From contig NZ_JAFBDY010000007.1 in the NCBI RefSeq assembly GCF_016908465.1, positions 62,001-126,000 of the forward strand: a stretch of 64,000 bases of DNA, given 5' to 3'. The position numbers and the translations under genes were made by a program. Source of the stretch: Lysinibacillus composti. GTDB lineage: Bacteria > Bacillota > Bacilli > Bacillales_A > Planococcaceae. The notes beneath the pieces were generated by a model that had not been told where the DNA came from, searched no databases, and worked only from the letters and a program-made list of their open reading frames with translations. This document shows positions 35,441 to 44,041 of this stretch, piece after piece (within the stretch, counting starts at the first letter, position 1; each line of letters starts with the position of its first letter).

Positions 35441-35895
35441 TGCTCAAACTCTCTTCCTAAATAATAATAGTAAATCTACCGTTTCATTTAAAATCACTTT
35501 TTCTATTGTAACAATCAATTGAAGTATCTGTCGATTTGTTTTTCTTCATTCAACATAAAAGACGGGGCTTATAGGATAATAATATATTTATCTCTAAGAT
35601 AAGAAGCTAGTTCCAATTGTTATTAATTGCCTGAATGAAGAAAAATCCTCCGGTGGATGTCACGGATTTTGAGAGGGGTTCATTGTGCGAGGTATACAAT
35701 TCGAAGAAAGTTGAAGGTGGTGGACGTGGGTGATTACGTACGCACTGAAAATTCGGAAGCACATATATCCAAGGCTTATTTGATTATACTAGCTGTGCTC
35801 GATTTGCGAGGCGAGTTTTTCTTGATGTAGAGTTTGCTATTACTCTTCTTGAACTTCATGGGCCAGATAAAGGACGAATTTTCTCTGCTTATGTT

Positions 35896-36223
35896 TGCCC
35901 TAGATACCTCCTCTTCGTACATTAACGGAAGAATTTTCCCTTATATTAAAAAATGCCTTTATTTTACCCGAAATAAGGGAAGTTTTTTCCCTTATCTCAT
36001 CTAATCGTTGAATTTGACCATAATCTAGAGCAGTTAACGGAATTTTATTCCCTTATATCTGCCCTAGATGCCTCCTCTTCGTACATTAACGGAAAAAATT
36101 TCCCTTATATAAAAAAATCCTTATATCTTACCCGAAATAAGAGATGTTTTTTCCCTTATCTCATCAAAATGGTTGAGTTTCACCTTATTTACAGCAGTTA
36201 ACTGAATCTGATGAAGTTCATTG
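35896..36223. repeat. Tandem 164-bp duplication with internal 51-52 bp period (TTCCCTTAT type)
   Basis: The 880-bp gap between hemZ and yheA has no credible gene. Two copies of a 164-bp block begin TGCCCTAGAT at 35896 and 36060. Inside, the core TTCCCTTAT recurs with its CCC at 35938, 35989, 36050, 36102 and 36153: spacings 51, 61, 52, 51. Palindromes such as AATAAGGGAA with TTCCCTTAT flank the cores. At 36205-36270 the block runs into GATGAAGTTCAT and GAACTTCAT, the core of the 14.4 kb array. The stretch 35470-35895 is also non-coding, with traces of the same GAACTTCAT word at about 35857. Confidence 0.8.
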
Positions 36224-36324
36224 TCGTTGATCTCCCAACTCTTTTTGAACTTCATGGTCACGTTCATGAAGAACTTGTTTCATAAAAAAAGACCACACTC
36301 CAAATAAAGTGTGGTCCGAAAATT

Positions 36325-36669
36325 TTATAGTCCATCATATAACGATTGGATTGGTTTAACAAAAATGCGATTAGCTTCTTCAATCACATTACTTACTGCC
36401 ATTTCAGCTTCTAACATCGCTAAAATCTTTACGTTTTGTTGAGCTAATTGAGCAGCTTTTTGAACATAGTTGTATTCGTCTTCTAGCAACTCTTCTCCAG
36501 CAATTTGTTTTTGTTGTAGTTTCAGTTGAATATCACGGAAGTTTGTAAATAACTTTCTTGCTTCATCATCATTTTTTACAGCTTCTACTGCTTCTTTTAA
36601 AGTTAAAAACTCTTTTGTTTCACGTAAAGACGCCTCTAATTTATTCATGTCATTGTAAATGTTAGACAA
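36325..36669 (-). CDS. yheA: YheA, YlbF/YmcA family protein
   Basis: An all-helical protein of about 114 residues: NIYNDMNKLEASLRETKEFL, FRDIQLKLQQKQIAGEE and a C-terminal EEANRIFVKPIQSLYDGL. This is YheA of Bacillus (UPF0342), a relative of YlbF and YmcA, which act with YaaT on RNase Y. YheA itself is uncharacterised. I prefer TTG 36669 as start because GAGAGTGGG lies ahead of it, while ATG 36687 has no ribosome binding site and sits two bases after the yheB stop. It forms an operon with yheB. Confidence 0.9.
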   Translation of the reverse strand: MSNIYNDMNKLEASLRETKEFLTLKEAVEAVKNDDEARKLFTNFRDIQLKLQQKQIAGEELLEDEYNYVQKAAQLAQQNVKILAMLEAEMAVSNVIEEANRIFVKPIQSLYDGL

Positions 36670-36689
36670 AGGATTACCCACTCTCATTT

Positions 36690-37835
36690 TTAATTTAGCA
36701 TAAATACAATCAAGCCTTGCACAATCCCAATGATGCCTCCAAGAACAGCTCCTAAAATGGTAATCATTTTTAATTCACGGCTGGCTATTCCAATGACAAG
36801 TTCCTCTAGTTTTTCAAGAGGGAATGAATCAACTTGTTCTCGGACCACTTCTTGTAAATTTAATCGATTTAACACATCTTCGAGTTTATTTTCGGCTACA
36901 ACAAAACCTTTATCAACTATTTGGGGAATCAACTCATTTTTAGCCCATTCATTACCTTCTGGAAGGTAGTAGTTAATTGATTTATCTAGACGGTCTGTAA
37001 TGGCAAGTTCCTTTTTTGCATATGTCTGTAAGTTTACTAGGATTGGTTCAAATTGTACATCTTTTAAATAATTCATTGCTGGTTGCTGTTTAAACTTATC
37101 CCATTCTTGTGAAATGATATTGACTAATAGGTTTTTAGTTCCTGGTGAATTTAAAAATTTCACAAGCTCACGTTGAATTTTTCCCACAAGAGAATGGGAA
37201 TCGCCTAGAAACATTTGAATCATGCCGCCAAATGACCCCTTAGAAGATAAAAAGTCATCCATCATATTTCGGATCGTTGCCTCACCTTTTTCAGATACAA
37301 AATAATCTTCACCTTTATTTAAAATGTAAGTGACAATTTCCGGTATTTTTTTATTGATTGTCTGTTGGATATCTTCAGGTAGAAGCTGTTCGATTGACTT
37401 CGTAGATAATGTATTCTTTACTTGCAAAAATTGTTTTTCGATTACTAAGTCAACTTTTTCTTCAACTTTTTCAGGAATCCCATGAATGCCAGCTAATTTC
37501 ACCCAATCTAAAATGGTCTTATCATTCGTAAAAATAATTTCTTCAATTTTTTGCTGGCTATAATTCAAAATATTTTTTCGGATATCTTCTGAAAGGAGCT
37601 TTTTCTTAAACACTTCTGGCGTTAACAGATATTTTGTGACAGTTTCACCTAATTGTTTAGCTAATTCGCCTCGTCTCTTTGGAATCAGTCCTGGGGTAAA
37701 TGGTAGTTGCCATGATTTAATTTTGATTGCATTATAGGGTCTAAACAACATTTTGATGGCCAAGAAGTTTGTGAAACCTCCTATTAATGCTCCAACAACT
37801 GCCATAAATATAATTGTAATAATTGCGTTTTCCAT
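36690..37835 (-). CDS. yheB: YheB, DUF445 membrane protein
   Basis: The 381-residue protein has an N-terminal membrane segment with ALIGGFTNFLAIKMLFRPY, the DUF445 signature, a long cytoplasmic helical middle (QLGETVTKYLLTPEVFKK, LPEDIQQTINKKIPEI), and a C-terminal membrane segment with GAVLGGIIGIVQGLIVF. It matches B. subtilis YheB (377 residues), of unknown function. ATG 37835 follows GAGAGGAA by five bases; ATG 37850 overlaps this site. It is 20 bp upstream of the yheA start choice and cotranscribed with it. Confidence 0.92.
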   Translation of the reverse strand: MENAIITIIFMAVVGALIGGFTNFLAIKMLFRPYNAIKIKSWQLPFTPGLIPKRRGELAKQLGETVTKYLLTPEVFKKKLLSEDIRKNILNYSQQKIEEIIFTNDKTILDWVKLAGIHGIPEKVEEKVDLVIEKQFLQVKNTLSTKSIEQLLPEDIQQTINKKIPEIVTYILNKGEDYFVSEKGEATIRNMMDDFLSSKGSFGGMIQMFLGDSHSLVGKIQRELVKFLNSPGTKNLLVNIISQEWDKFKQQPAMNYLKDVQFEPILVNLQTYAKKELAITDRLDKSINYYLPEGNEWAKNELIPQIVDKGFVVAENKLEDVLNRLNLQEVVREQVDSFPLEKLEELVIGIASRELKMITILGAVLGGIIGIVQGLIVFMLN

Positions 37836-37963
37836 TCGTATTCCTCTCATTCAATTCAAACTTATCTCATTATAACAAACGAGTTTAATGGAAAGAAAAT
37901 GTTAGCCTTACAACCAATCTTTTAGTAAGATGAACTCAAGTTTGAAGTACAAGGGGGATGTAC

Positions 37964-38167
37964 ATGCTACAGCATTTCAATTTTAAACCGCTATTTGAAA
38001 ATACCTCCATTCCAGGATGGGCGATTTCATTTTATTACAAACAACAGCGTTATAGTGCAGAATACATGAAAGACGGAAAAATATTATGGATTGGGGAAGC
38101 GCCAGCTGCAAAAGCAGATATTGAAAAAATGGTTCACGAATTAATGTTGTACCATGTTTATGATTAA
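37964..38167 (+). CDS. yheE: YheE family protein
   Basis: A 67-residue protein: MLQHFNFKPLFENTSIPGW, then SFYYKQQRYSAEYMKDGKI, and the conserved end KMVHELMLYHVYD. It is a close match to YheE of B. subtilis (72 residues), whose function is unknown. AAGGGGGA lies nine bases before ATG 37964; the ATG at 37958 is too close to that site. It diverges from yheB as in B. subtilis. Confidence 0.85.
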   Translation: MLQHFNFKPLFENTSIPGWAISFYYKQQRYSAEYMKDGKILWIGEAPAAKADIEKMVHELMLYHVYD

Positions 38168-38270
38168 GTAGTTCAACTAGAAGCAAGTACATTTATTTAT
38201 ACTTCTATAATAAGTTAAAGAGTCAAGGTTCATTTGAAGGGTGAACGTTAATTACAAAATTGGGTGTTAA

Positions 38271-38306
38271 AAAGCAGTTCATCGAGAGAATGAACTGCTT
38301 TTCTTG
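38271..38306 (+). terminator. Terminator after yheE
   Basis: AAAGCAGTTCAT pairs perfectly with ATGAACTGCTTT around CGAGAGA, followed by TCTT. Confidence 0.85.
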
Positions 38307-38330
38307 AGCGTATTAGAAGCTAAATCTTCT

Positions 38331-38462
38331 TCATCCATTCGATGAACGGGGGTTCCCGACTGATTCCACATTACCCCCCTCTTCATCCAGGTAATGTACA
38401 ATTTTTCTCGGCTGTATCTCGATAAAAAATCCTAAGCCCATACTGCCTCTTGCGCCTTTCAT
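38331..38462 (-). CDS. Possible small protein after the exporter genes
   Basis: A 43-codon reading frame begins at ATG 38462, 42 bp after the exporter stop, with AGAGG eight bases ahead. The product reads KGARGSMGLGFFIEIQPRKI then VHYLDEEGGNVESVGNPRSS. The frame stays open upstream into the exporter gene (GEGEGSLEVGY). The local GC content is higher than in neighbouring spacers. B. subtilis has a small gene, yheF, in this general place, but I cannot confirm homology. It could equally be the remnant of a larger gene. Confidence 0.35.
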   Translation of the reverse strand: MKGARGSMGLGFFIEIQPRKIVHYLDEEGGNVESVGNPRSSNG

Positions 38463-38503
38463 GTAGCCTACCTCTAAAGACCCTTCGCCTTCACCGATTC
38501 CCT

Positions 38504-40237
38504 CTATAGCAACCCGGCCTGTAAGCGATACATTTTCTCGTAACGACCACCTAATGCTACCAGTTCTTCATGTGTACCACGTTCAACTATTTTGCCACGA
38601 TCTAATACTAATATTTGGTCAGCATTTTTAATCGTAGATAATCGGTGGGCAATGATAAAAGTTGTTCTTCCTTGTTTTAATACGTCCATCGCATGCTGAA
38701 TGATTTCTTCTGTCTCTGTATCAATATTAGAAGTGGCTTCATCTAATATCAAAATTGCTGGGTTAAATGCTAGCGCTCGAGCAAAGGATATGAGCTGGCG
38801 TTGACCAGAGGAAAGTGTACTACCCTTTTCTAAAACAGGTTCATCTAATCCTTTTTGAAGATTTTTCAGTACCCGCTCTCCGCCTACTGCTTCTAATGCT
38901 TTCTTTACAGTTTTTCGAGAAATTGTGGGGTCACCTAAACTCACATTCGTTTCAATTGTTCCTGTAAACAAGTAAGGATCTTGCAACACAATTCCCATAT
39001 GTTTTCGTAATGCTTGTCGTGGTATTTCAACTATATTTTTTTCATCTATTTTTATTTCTCCTTTTTGTGGGTCATAAAATCGAAAAAGTAAATTCATAAT
39101 TGAACTCTTTCCCGAACCGGTATGTCCTACTAAAGCAATGGTCTCTCCTTTTTTCGCAGTGAAACTTATGTTTTTCAAAACATATTCATCCTCTTTATAG
39201 GCAAAGCTAACATTGTTAAAAACTACATTTCCTTCGTATCTACTAACCATTTCAGTACTAACAGGTTCACCTTTATGATTTAGTAATTCAAATACTCTAG
39301 AACTCGCTACTAATGAACGCTCTAATTGGGAGAACTGATTCACCATATTTACGATTGGATTAAACAAACGTGTTATATAGTCAACGAAGGCATACAATGT
39401 ACCCGCAGTGATTACTGTATTTGTTGTGACGGACTGTGTACCAAAGTAATAAATTAAGATGGCGAAAATGATTAGTCGAAGTACACCCACTAAATTAAAG
39501 GAAGTTGCAGAATCTAAGAACAATAGTTTTCGTTGATAGTGGTAATGTTCATCGTTCATACCTGCAAACTCATTTTTCATTTGTTCTTCACGTTTGAATG
39601 CTTGAATAATATTCATTCCATTAATCGCTTCATTGATCATCCCATTAATGTCCGCTATTTTTGTACGAACAACTTGATTATATTTGGAAGCAAATTTCCG
39701 ATAACCGATCATCCAAAAATAAACGATTGGAACGACAATAAGTGAAATCGTAGCCATTTTCCAATTTAATAGAAAAAGTGCTACATACACCCCCAAAATT
39801 GAAATTGTACTACTCGCAAATTGCTGAAGCACTTGAACATACAAATTTCGTATCGCCTCAGTATCATTCGTTACACGCGCAACAATTTTCCCAGCTGGTA
39901 AGCGGTCAAAATATTCTATTGGCAAGGTTTGGATATGGCCAAAAACATCCTGACGAATCTTTTGGACAATACGGTTTGCACCAATTTGCAAATAGATGTA
40001 CATAAAGTAGCGAAGAACTGCAGTTGACAGCTCTAACCCTAAAAACACTGTGAGTAGGATGAGAATTGGCTGAAAATCAATGATCCCAAGTGTCATATAA
40101 TGGTCAATGATATATCTTGCAATAAAAGGACCTGCTAAGTCTGTTAACACACCAACTGTAAGGAAACTTAGGCCAATTAAAATGGGCCTTTTAAAAAGCA
40201 ATGTATATTGAAACAACTTTTTATTAGTACTCATCAT
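38504..40237 (-). CDS. Multidrug ABC exporter half (BmrD/YheH-like)
   Basis: The 577-residue protein has six membrane helices (about 1-310) and an ATPase domain with Walker A GHTGSGKSS, signature TLSSGQRQLISFARAL and Walker B ILILDEATSNID, with the catalytic Glu intact. It pairs with the gene upstream, which it overlaps by 4 bp. B. subtilis YheH/BmrD (673 residues) carries an extra outside domain; this protein is about 100 residues shorter and lacks it. The LSSGQ signature (Ser for Gly) faces the partner's defective site, the normal arrangement in asymmetric heterodimers. Exports drugs in B. subtilis, being induced by ribosome-targeting antibiotics. Confidence 0.88.
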   Translation of the reverse strand: MMSTNKKLFQYTLLFKRPILIGLSFLTVGVLTDLAGPFIARYIIDHYMTLGIIDFQPILILLTVFLGLELSTAVLRYFMYIYLQIGANRIVQKIRQDVFGHIQTLPIEYFDRLPAGKIVARVTNDTEAIRNLYVQVLQQFASSTISILGVYVALFLLNWKMATISLIVVPIVYFWMIGYRKFASKYNQVVRTKIADINGMINEAINGMNIIQAFKREEQMKNEFAGMNDEHYHYQRKLLFLDSATSFNLVGVLRLIIFAILIYYFGTQSVTTNTVITAGTLYAFVDYITRLFNPIVNMVNQFSQLERSLVASSRVFELLNHKGEPVSTEMVSRYEGNVVFNNVSFAYKEDEYVLKNISFTAKKGETIALVGHTGSGKSSIMNLLFRFYDPQKGEIKIDEKNIVEIPRQALRKHMGIVLQDPYLFTGTIETNVSLGDPTISRKTVKKALEAVGGERVLKNLQKGLDEPVLEKGSTLSSGQRQLISFARALAFNPAILILDEATSNIDTETEEIIQHAMDVLKQGRTTFIIAHRLSTIKNADQILVLDRGKIVERGTHEELVALGGRYEKMYRLQAGLL

Positions 40238-41976
40238 TCAGACACCCCCTCAAGTTGCTGGCGATCATATTGTTCTTTATACCAGCCCGACTTTGAAAGA
40301 AGTTCTTCGTGTGTACCTTCCTCAATAATTATTCCGTCATCTAACACGATAATCCAGTCTGCGTGATGAATGGCTGAAAGACGATGTGTTGTAATAATAG
40401 TCGTTTTTTCTTTTCTTTCACGCTGGATATTTTCAATAATTTTCGCTTCCGTTTTTGCATCAACTGCTGACAGTGAATCATCCAATATTAGGATCTCGGG
40501 ATTTTTAATCAATGCTCGTGCAATGGAAACCCTTTGCTTTTGACCACCCGAAAGTGATACTCCCTTTTCTCCCACAAGTGTTTCAATTCCTAAAGGTAGA
40601 TTCTCCAAATCCTTCTCGAAATCGGCAAGTCTAATCGCTTCCTGTAATCTAATTCTTCCACCGCCTTCAAGTCCAAATAGAATATTTTCTCTTATAGATC
40701 TGGAGAATAAAAAGTGATCTTGTGGAACATAACCAATCCAGTCCAAGACCTGCTCTTTCGGGATTTTGGCAATATCGACATCACCAAAAACAAGTTGACC
40801 TTCCCCAAGTGGATATTCTCTTAATAGCTGTTTTACGAAAGTAGTTTTACCTGCACCTGTTTTACCAACGACTCCAAGGGTTTGCCCCTTTTGTAAATGA
40901 ACTGAAATACTTTGTAAATTCTTCCCTTGCGAAAATGGATATTGGAATGTATATTGTTCGAATCCAATGCTAGAAGGATTTACAGCTTTAAATGGATCAT
41001 GAGAATCTTTAACATCCTCTTCATATTTTAACGTTTCTTGAACTCGATCTAGTGATGCATTTCCTTGCTGCATAACATTGATTAGTTCCCCAACTGCCAT
41101 CACAGGCCACACAGCTAATCCTAAATAAACAGTAAATGTAATCAGTTGGCCAACAGACATTTCACCATTCGAAATTAGATTAGCCCCATACCCCAATGTC
41201 ACAACGTAACTAATCCCAGTCCCAACTTTCGTGATTGGACCAAATAACGCATTAATTTTTGCAACATGGATATTTTTCTGAAATACTTCTTCACTCATTT
41301 CAGAAAAACGAGATTCGTCTTTCTTTTCTTGTACAAAGCCGCGGATTACTCGCACACCAGCAACTGATTCAAGAACATGATCATTTAAGGTACCAAATGA
41401 ATTTTGGGCTGCTGTATAACGTTCATGGACAATTTTTCCTAAATATTGCATTAAGATGGCCATAATTGGGATCGGTAGCATTGCAAAAAAGGTTAATTTC
41501 CAAGAGATAAAGATACCCATTGCTACGATAATTGCCCCCATATAAACAGTAGAATCAATTAAGGTCATAATCCCGAATCCTGCAGTTAGTGACACAGCAT
41601 TTAAATCATTCGTCGCTTTTGCCATTAAGTCTCCTGTACGATTTTTCTCATAAAATGTTGGTGTCATTTTTAAGAAATGATGCATTAATCGTTTACGTAA
41701 GATTCGCTCAAGCGTTATGGCTCCACCAAAAAGTCGATACTGCCAAATAAAATTCATTACATAACTACCAATAATAATTGCCACAAATAAAATTAAAAAA
41801 TTCCGAAGGGTTGCAGCAGTCATTTGGTCTTTCGTTATTTCATCAATTGCATTCCCTAATAACCACGGAGGTATGACTTCTAAGAAACTTGCAATAATAA
41901 GAAACACAATTGCGATTGTGTATTGCTTCCAAAATTTTCGAAAAAACCATTTTAATTTCAATAAAACATCAAACAA
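40234..41976 (-). CDS. Multidrug ABC exporter half (BmrC/YheI-like), degenerate ATPase site
   Basis: From TTG 41976 (AAGAAGGTG six bases ahead; MFDVLLKLKWFFRKFWKQY) the protein has 580 residues, close to B. subtilis YheI/BmrC (585). Six membrane helices precede an ATPase domain with Walker A GKTGAGKTT, signature SLSGGQKQRVSIARAL and Walker B ILILDDSLSAVD. The catalytic Glu is replaced by Asp, the hallmark of the non-hydrolysing site of this heterodimer. A longer reading back to 42108 would run through the attenuator and is not credible. Expression is probably controlled by the leader peptide and terminators at 42097-42267. Confidence 0.9.
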   Translation of the reverse strand: MFDVLLKLKWFFRKFWKQYTIAIVFLIIASFLEVIPPWLLGNAIDEITKDQMTAATLRNFLILFVAIIIGSYVMNFIWQYRLFGGAITLERILRKRLMHHFLKMTPTFYEKNRTGDLMAKATNDLNAVSLTAGFGIMTLIDSTVYMGAIIVAMGIFISWKLTFFAMLPIPIMAILMQYLGKIVHERYTAAQNSFGTLNDHVLESVAGVRVIRGFVQEKKDESRFSEMSEEVFQKNIHVAKINALFGPITKVGTGISYVVTLGYGANLISNGEMSVGQLITFTVYLGLAVWPVMAVGELINVMQQGNASLDRVQETLKYEEDVKDSHDPFKAVNPSSIGFEQYTFQYPFSQGKNLQSISVHLQKGQTLGVVGKTGAGKTTFVKQLLREYPLGEGQLVFGDVDIAKIPKEQVLDWIGYVPQDHFLFSRSIRENILFGLEGGGRIRLQEAIRLADFEKDLENLPLGIETLVGEKGVSLSGGQKQRVSIARALIKNPEILILDDSLSAVDAKTEAKIIENIQRERKEKTTIITTHRLSAIHHADWIIVLDDGIIIEEGTHEELLSKSGWYKEQYDRQQLEGVSE

Positions 41977-42096
41977 TATGGGCACCTTCTTCCTGTTGGG
42001 AGAATACGATCCGCTTTTTGTAACTCTCTTTTTAATAATTTTTTTGAAAGTTAATCTTTCCTTTACATAATAATTGGATAGATTTTTTGAGTGCAA

Positions 42097-42133
42097 CAAA
42101 AAAGGCACCTCCCCCTTTATAGGAAAAGTGCCT
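42097..42133 (-). terminator. Second attenuator hairpin before the exporter genes
   Basis: On the minus strand AGGCAC.TTTCC pairs with GG.GAGGTGCCT and is followed by TTTTTTGT. It lies 120 bp ahead of the TTG start of the exporter and follows the first hairpin directly, so the two stand in series. Confidence 0.75.
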
Positions 42134-42166
42134 AAAAAAGGTACGGATATATACTATACCCGTACC
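42133..42166 (-). terminator. First attenuator hairpin before the exporter genes
   Basis: On the minus strand GGTACGG pairs with CCGTACC, the loop TATAGTATATA being largely self-complementary, followed by TTTTTTA. It starts 30 bases after the leader peptide stop codon. Confidence 0.85.
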
Positions 42167-42195
42167 TAACATTAATATTGTGCGCGTTCGAGCAA

Positions 42196-42267
42196 TTAAT
42201 AAGAGTAATGTGGAAGGGGCGGATTATAATATTCGATTGCTGGCGTATTTTTAAATCTCATTTTCAT
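42196..42267 (-). CDS. Leader peptide of the exporter operon (BmrB-like)
   Basis: A 23-codon frame (MKMRFKNTPAIEYY, then NPPLPHYSY) starts at ATG 42267 behind AAGGAGGTAAGG, a ribosome binding site far better than most genes here. It ends shortly before two terminators that precede the exporter genes. B. subtilis bmrCD is preceded by the leader gene bmrB and controlled by transcription attenuation in response to ribosome-targeting antibiotics. The Pro- and Tyr-rich end (YYNPPLPHYSY) is a plausible stalling sequence. Position and signals support the assignment; homology of such short peptides cannot be proven by eye. Confidence 0.75.
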   Translation of the reverse strand: MKMRFKNTPAIEYYNPPLPHYSY

Positions 42268-42557
42268 AATCCTTACCTCCTTACTTTTATATTTGCTCCT
42301 AAAATGTAGCACTTGGATTTTTACGAGTCAATAATTATTAGAAAATATTTATAATTTTAACAATTGATTAAAAAAACCGAAATAATTCACACTTTTCGTT
42401 AAGAGAACATAATATAAATATTCTCTTTGATCAATAATTATTCATGAAAGATTGATAAATTTTAATTTTGAATTTGTATTCATAATTTGTATTTTTATTA
42501 AAAATATTTTATCATTGTATTGTTATTTCATATTTTTAATTACAGGAGGTGTACTCT

Positions 42558-42608
42558 TTGTTCGCACCCCTCATTTGGGCATGGGACAAAGAAAGTATTT
42601 GGACGTAG
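42558..42608 (+). CDS. 16-residue upstream ORF coupled to the CNNM transporter
   Basis: TTG 42558 follows AGGAGGTG by seven bases, the only strong ribosome binding site in front of the transporter. The frame reads MFAPLIWAWDKESIWT and stops at 42608, seven bases inside the transporter gene (start 42599). The transporter frame has no start near this site. The arrangement fits a leader ORF with translational coupling. Three of 16 residues are Trp. A frameshift at the N-terminus of the transporter is the alternative. Confidence 0.5.
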   Translation: MFAPLIWAWDKESIWT

Positions 42609-43966
42609 ACATAGTAGAGCTAACCATTAAGTTGGCGGCGTTTATTTTTTTAATTGCTGCTACGGCATTTTTTGTTGCAACTGAGTTTGCAATTGTAAAA
42701 GTAAGAACAACACGTATTGATCAATTAGTTGCTGAAGGAAATAAAAGAGCAATTAAAGCTAAAAAGGTTATTTCAAATCTGGATGAATATTTATCAGCTT
42801 GCCAATTAGGAATAACTATTACAGCCCTTGGTTTAGGTTGGTTAGGTGAACCTACTTTTGAGATGGTTTTACATCCTTTATTTGACCTAATGAATTTAGA
42901 ACCAACTGTATCTAAATTCCTTTCATTCCTTATAGCATTTATGCTTGTAACTTATTTACACGTTGTCGTAGGGGAATTAACTCCAAAAACGTTTGCCATT
43001 GAAAAATCAGAAGAACTTACTTTAAGACTTTCAGGACCATTATTAGTGTTCCATAATGTGATGTATCCTTTTATCCGCGCGTTAAACGGTTCAGCAAGAG
43101 CATTATCGGGATTATTTGGATTTAAAATGGCTTCCGAGTCAGAAGTAGCTCACTCTGAAGAAGAACTTCGCATGATTTTAACGGACAGTTATAAAGGTGG
43201 AGAAATCAACCACTCTGAATACGAATACGTAACAAGTATTTTTGAGTTTTCTGAACGTACTGCGAAGGAAATTATGGTACCTCGAACTGAAATTGTTAGT
43301 ATCGAAAAAGATTTAACAATCAAACAAGTATTTGAAGTAATGGGTGTAGAACAATATACTCGTTACCCAGTAACAGATGGTGACAAAGACCACGTTATTG
43401 GACTTGTGAACTTAAAACATTTATTAACAGCGTATATTCAAGACCCAACAAATGGAGATAAACAAGTTATTGAGTATATGCAACCTGTTATCCGAATTTT
43501 TGAAACGGTTCCAATAAGTGATTTATTACTTAAAATACAACAAGAACGTATTCATATGGCGATTCTAATGGATGAATATGGTGGAACATCTGGATTAGTT
43601 ACAATTGAAGATATTATCGAGGAAATTGTTGGTGATATCCAAGACGAATTTGATGAAGATGAAATCCCTGAAGTTCAAGAAATTAGTAGCGGCCATTATA
43701 TCATAGATGCAAAGTTATTAATTGAAGAAGTAAATAATATGCTAGGTATTCATATTGATGATGAAGATATAGATACCATTGGTGGATGGTTCTTAACTCA
43801 GCGATTCGATGCAGTCGAGGGTGATAGTTTTGAATTTGAAGGATATGAATTCAAAATTAAAGAATTAGACGGACACCATATACTTTACTTAGAAATTACA
43901 AAATTACCTGAGGTTGAAGAAGAAAATGAAGACGAATCTTCAAACTCAACAGAAGATAAAGAATAA
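42599..43966 (+). CDS. CNNM/CorC-type divalent cation transporter (YhdP/MpfA-like)
   Basis: The 455-residue protein has the DUF21 membrane domain (about residues 1-190: ATEFAIVKVRTTRIDQL, then DEYLSACQLGITITALGLGWLGEP), a pair of CBS domains (about 205-335: VPRTEIVSIEKDLTIKQVF, DEYGGTSGLVTIEDIIEEIVGDI read in parts) and a C-terminal CorC/HlyC domain ending in FKIKELDGHHI. In Bacillales the relatives MpfA/YhdP and YqhB export Mg2+ or Co2+. I start at TTG 42599 (MDVDIVELTIKLAAFIF), which agrees with B. subtilis YhdP; it overlaps an upstream ORF with the strong ribosome binding site. An acidic tail ends the protein. Confidence 0.9.
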   Translation: MDVDIVELTIKLAAFIFLIAATAFFVATEFAIVKVRTTRIDQLVAEGNKRAIKAKKVISNLDEYLSACQLGITITALGLGWLGEPTFEMVLHPLFDLMNLEPTVSKFLSFLIAFMLVTYLHVVVGELTPKTFAIEKSEELTLRLSGPLLVFHNVMYPFIRALNGSARALSGLFGFKMASESEVAHSEEELRMILTDSYKGGEINHSEYEYVTSIFEFSERTAKEIMVPRTEIVSIEKDLTIKQVFEVMGVEQYTRYPVTDGDKDHVIGLVNLKHLLTAYIQDPTNGDKQVIEYMQPVIRIFETVPISDLLLKIQQERIHMAILMDEYGGTSGLVTIEDIIEEIVGDIQDEFDEDEIPEVQEISSGHYIIDAKLLIEEVNNMLGIHIDDEDIDTIGGWFLTQRFDAVEGDSFEFEGYEFKIKELDGHHILYLEITKLPEVEEENEDESSNSTEDKE

Positions 43967-43979
43967 GATCTTAATGACA

Positions 43980-44011
43980 AACGACTTTCCAATTGGAAGG
44001 TCGTTTTATCA
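43980..44011 (+). terminator. Terminator after the CNNM gene
   Basis: AACGACTTTCCAATTGGAAGGTCGTT is a nearly perfect palindrome, read here in two halves about 43983-43995 and 43996-44008, followed by TTAT. Confidence 0.7.
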
Positions 44012-44041
44012 TGTTCAGGACTTTTGCTTGGAGGAAACAAA

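Noticed and set aside
41977-42109. N-terminal extension of the first exporter gene back to 42108
   Set aside because: It would translate the second attenuator hairpin, and the TTG at 41976 has a proper ribosome binding site and gives the normal family length.
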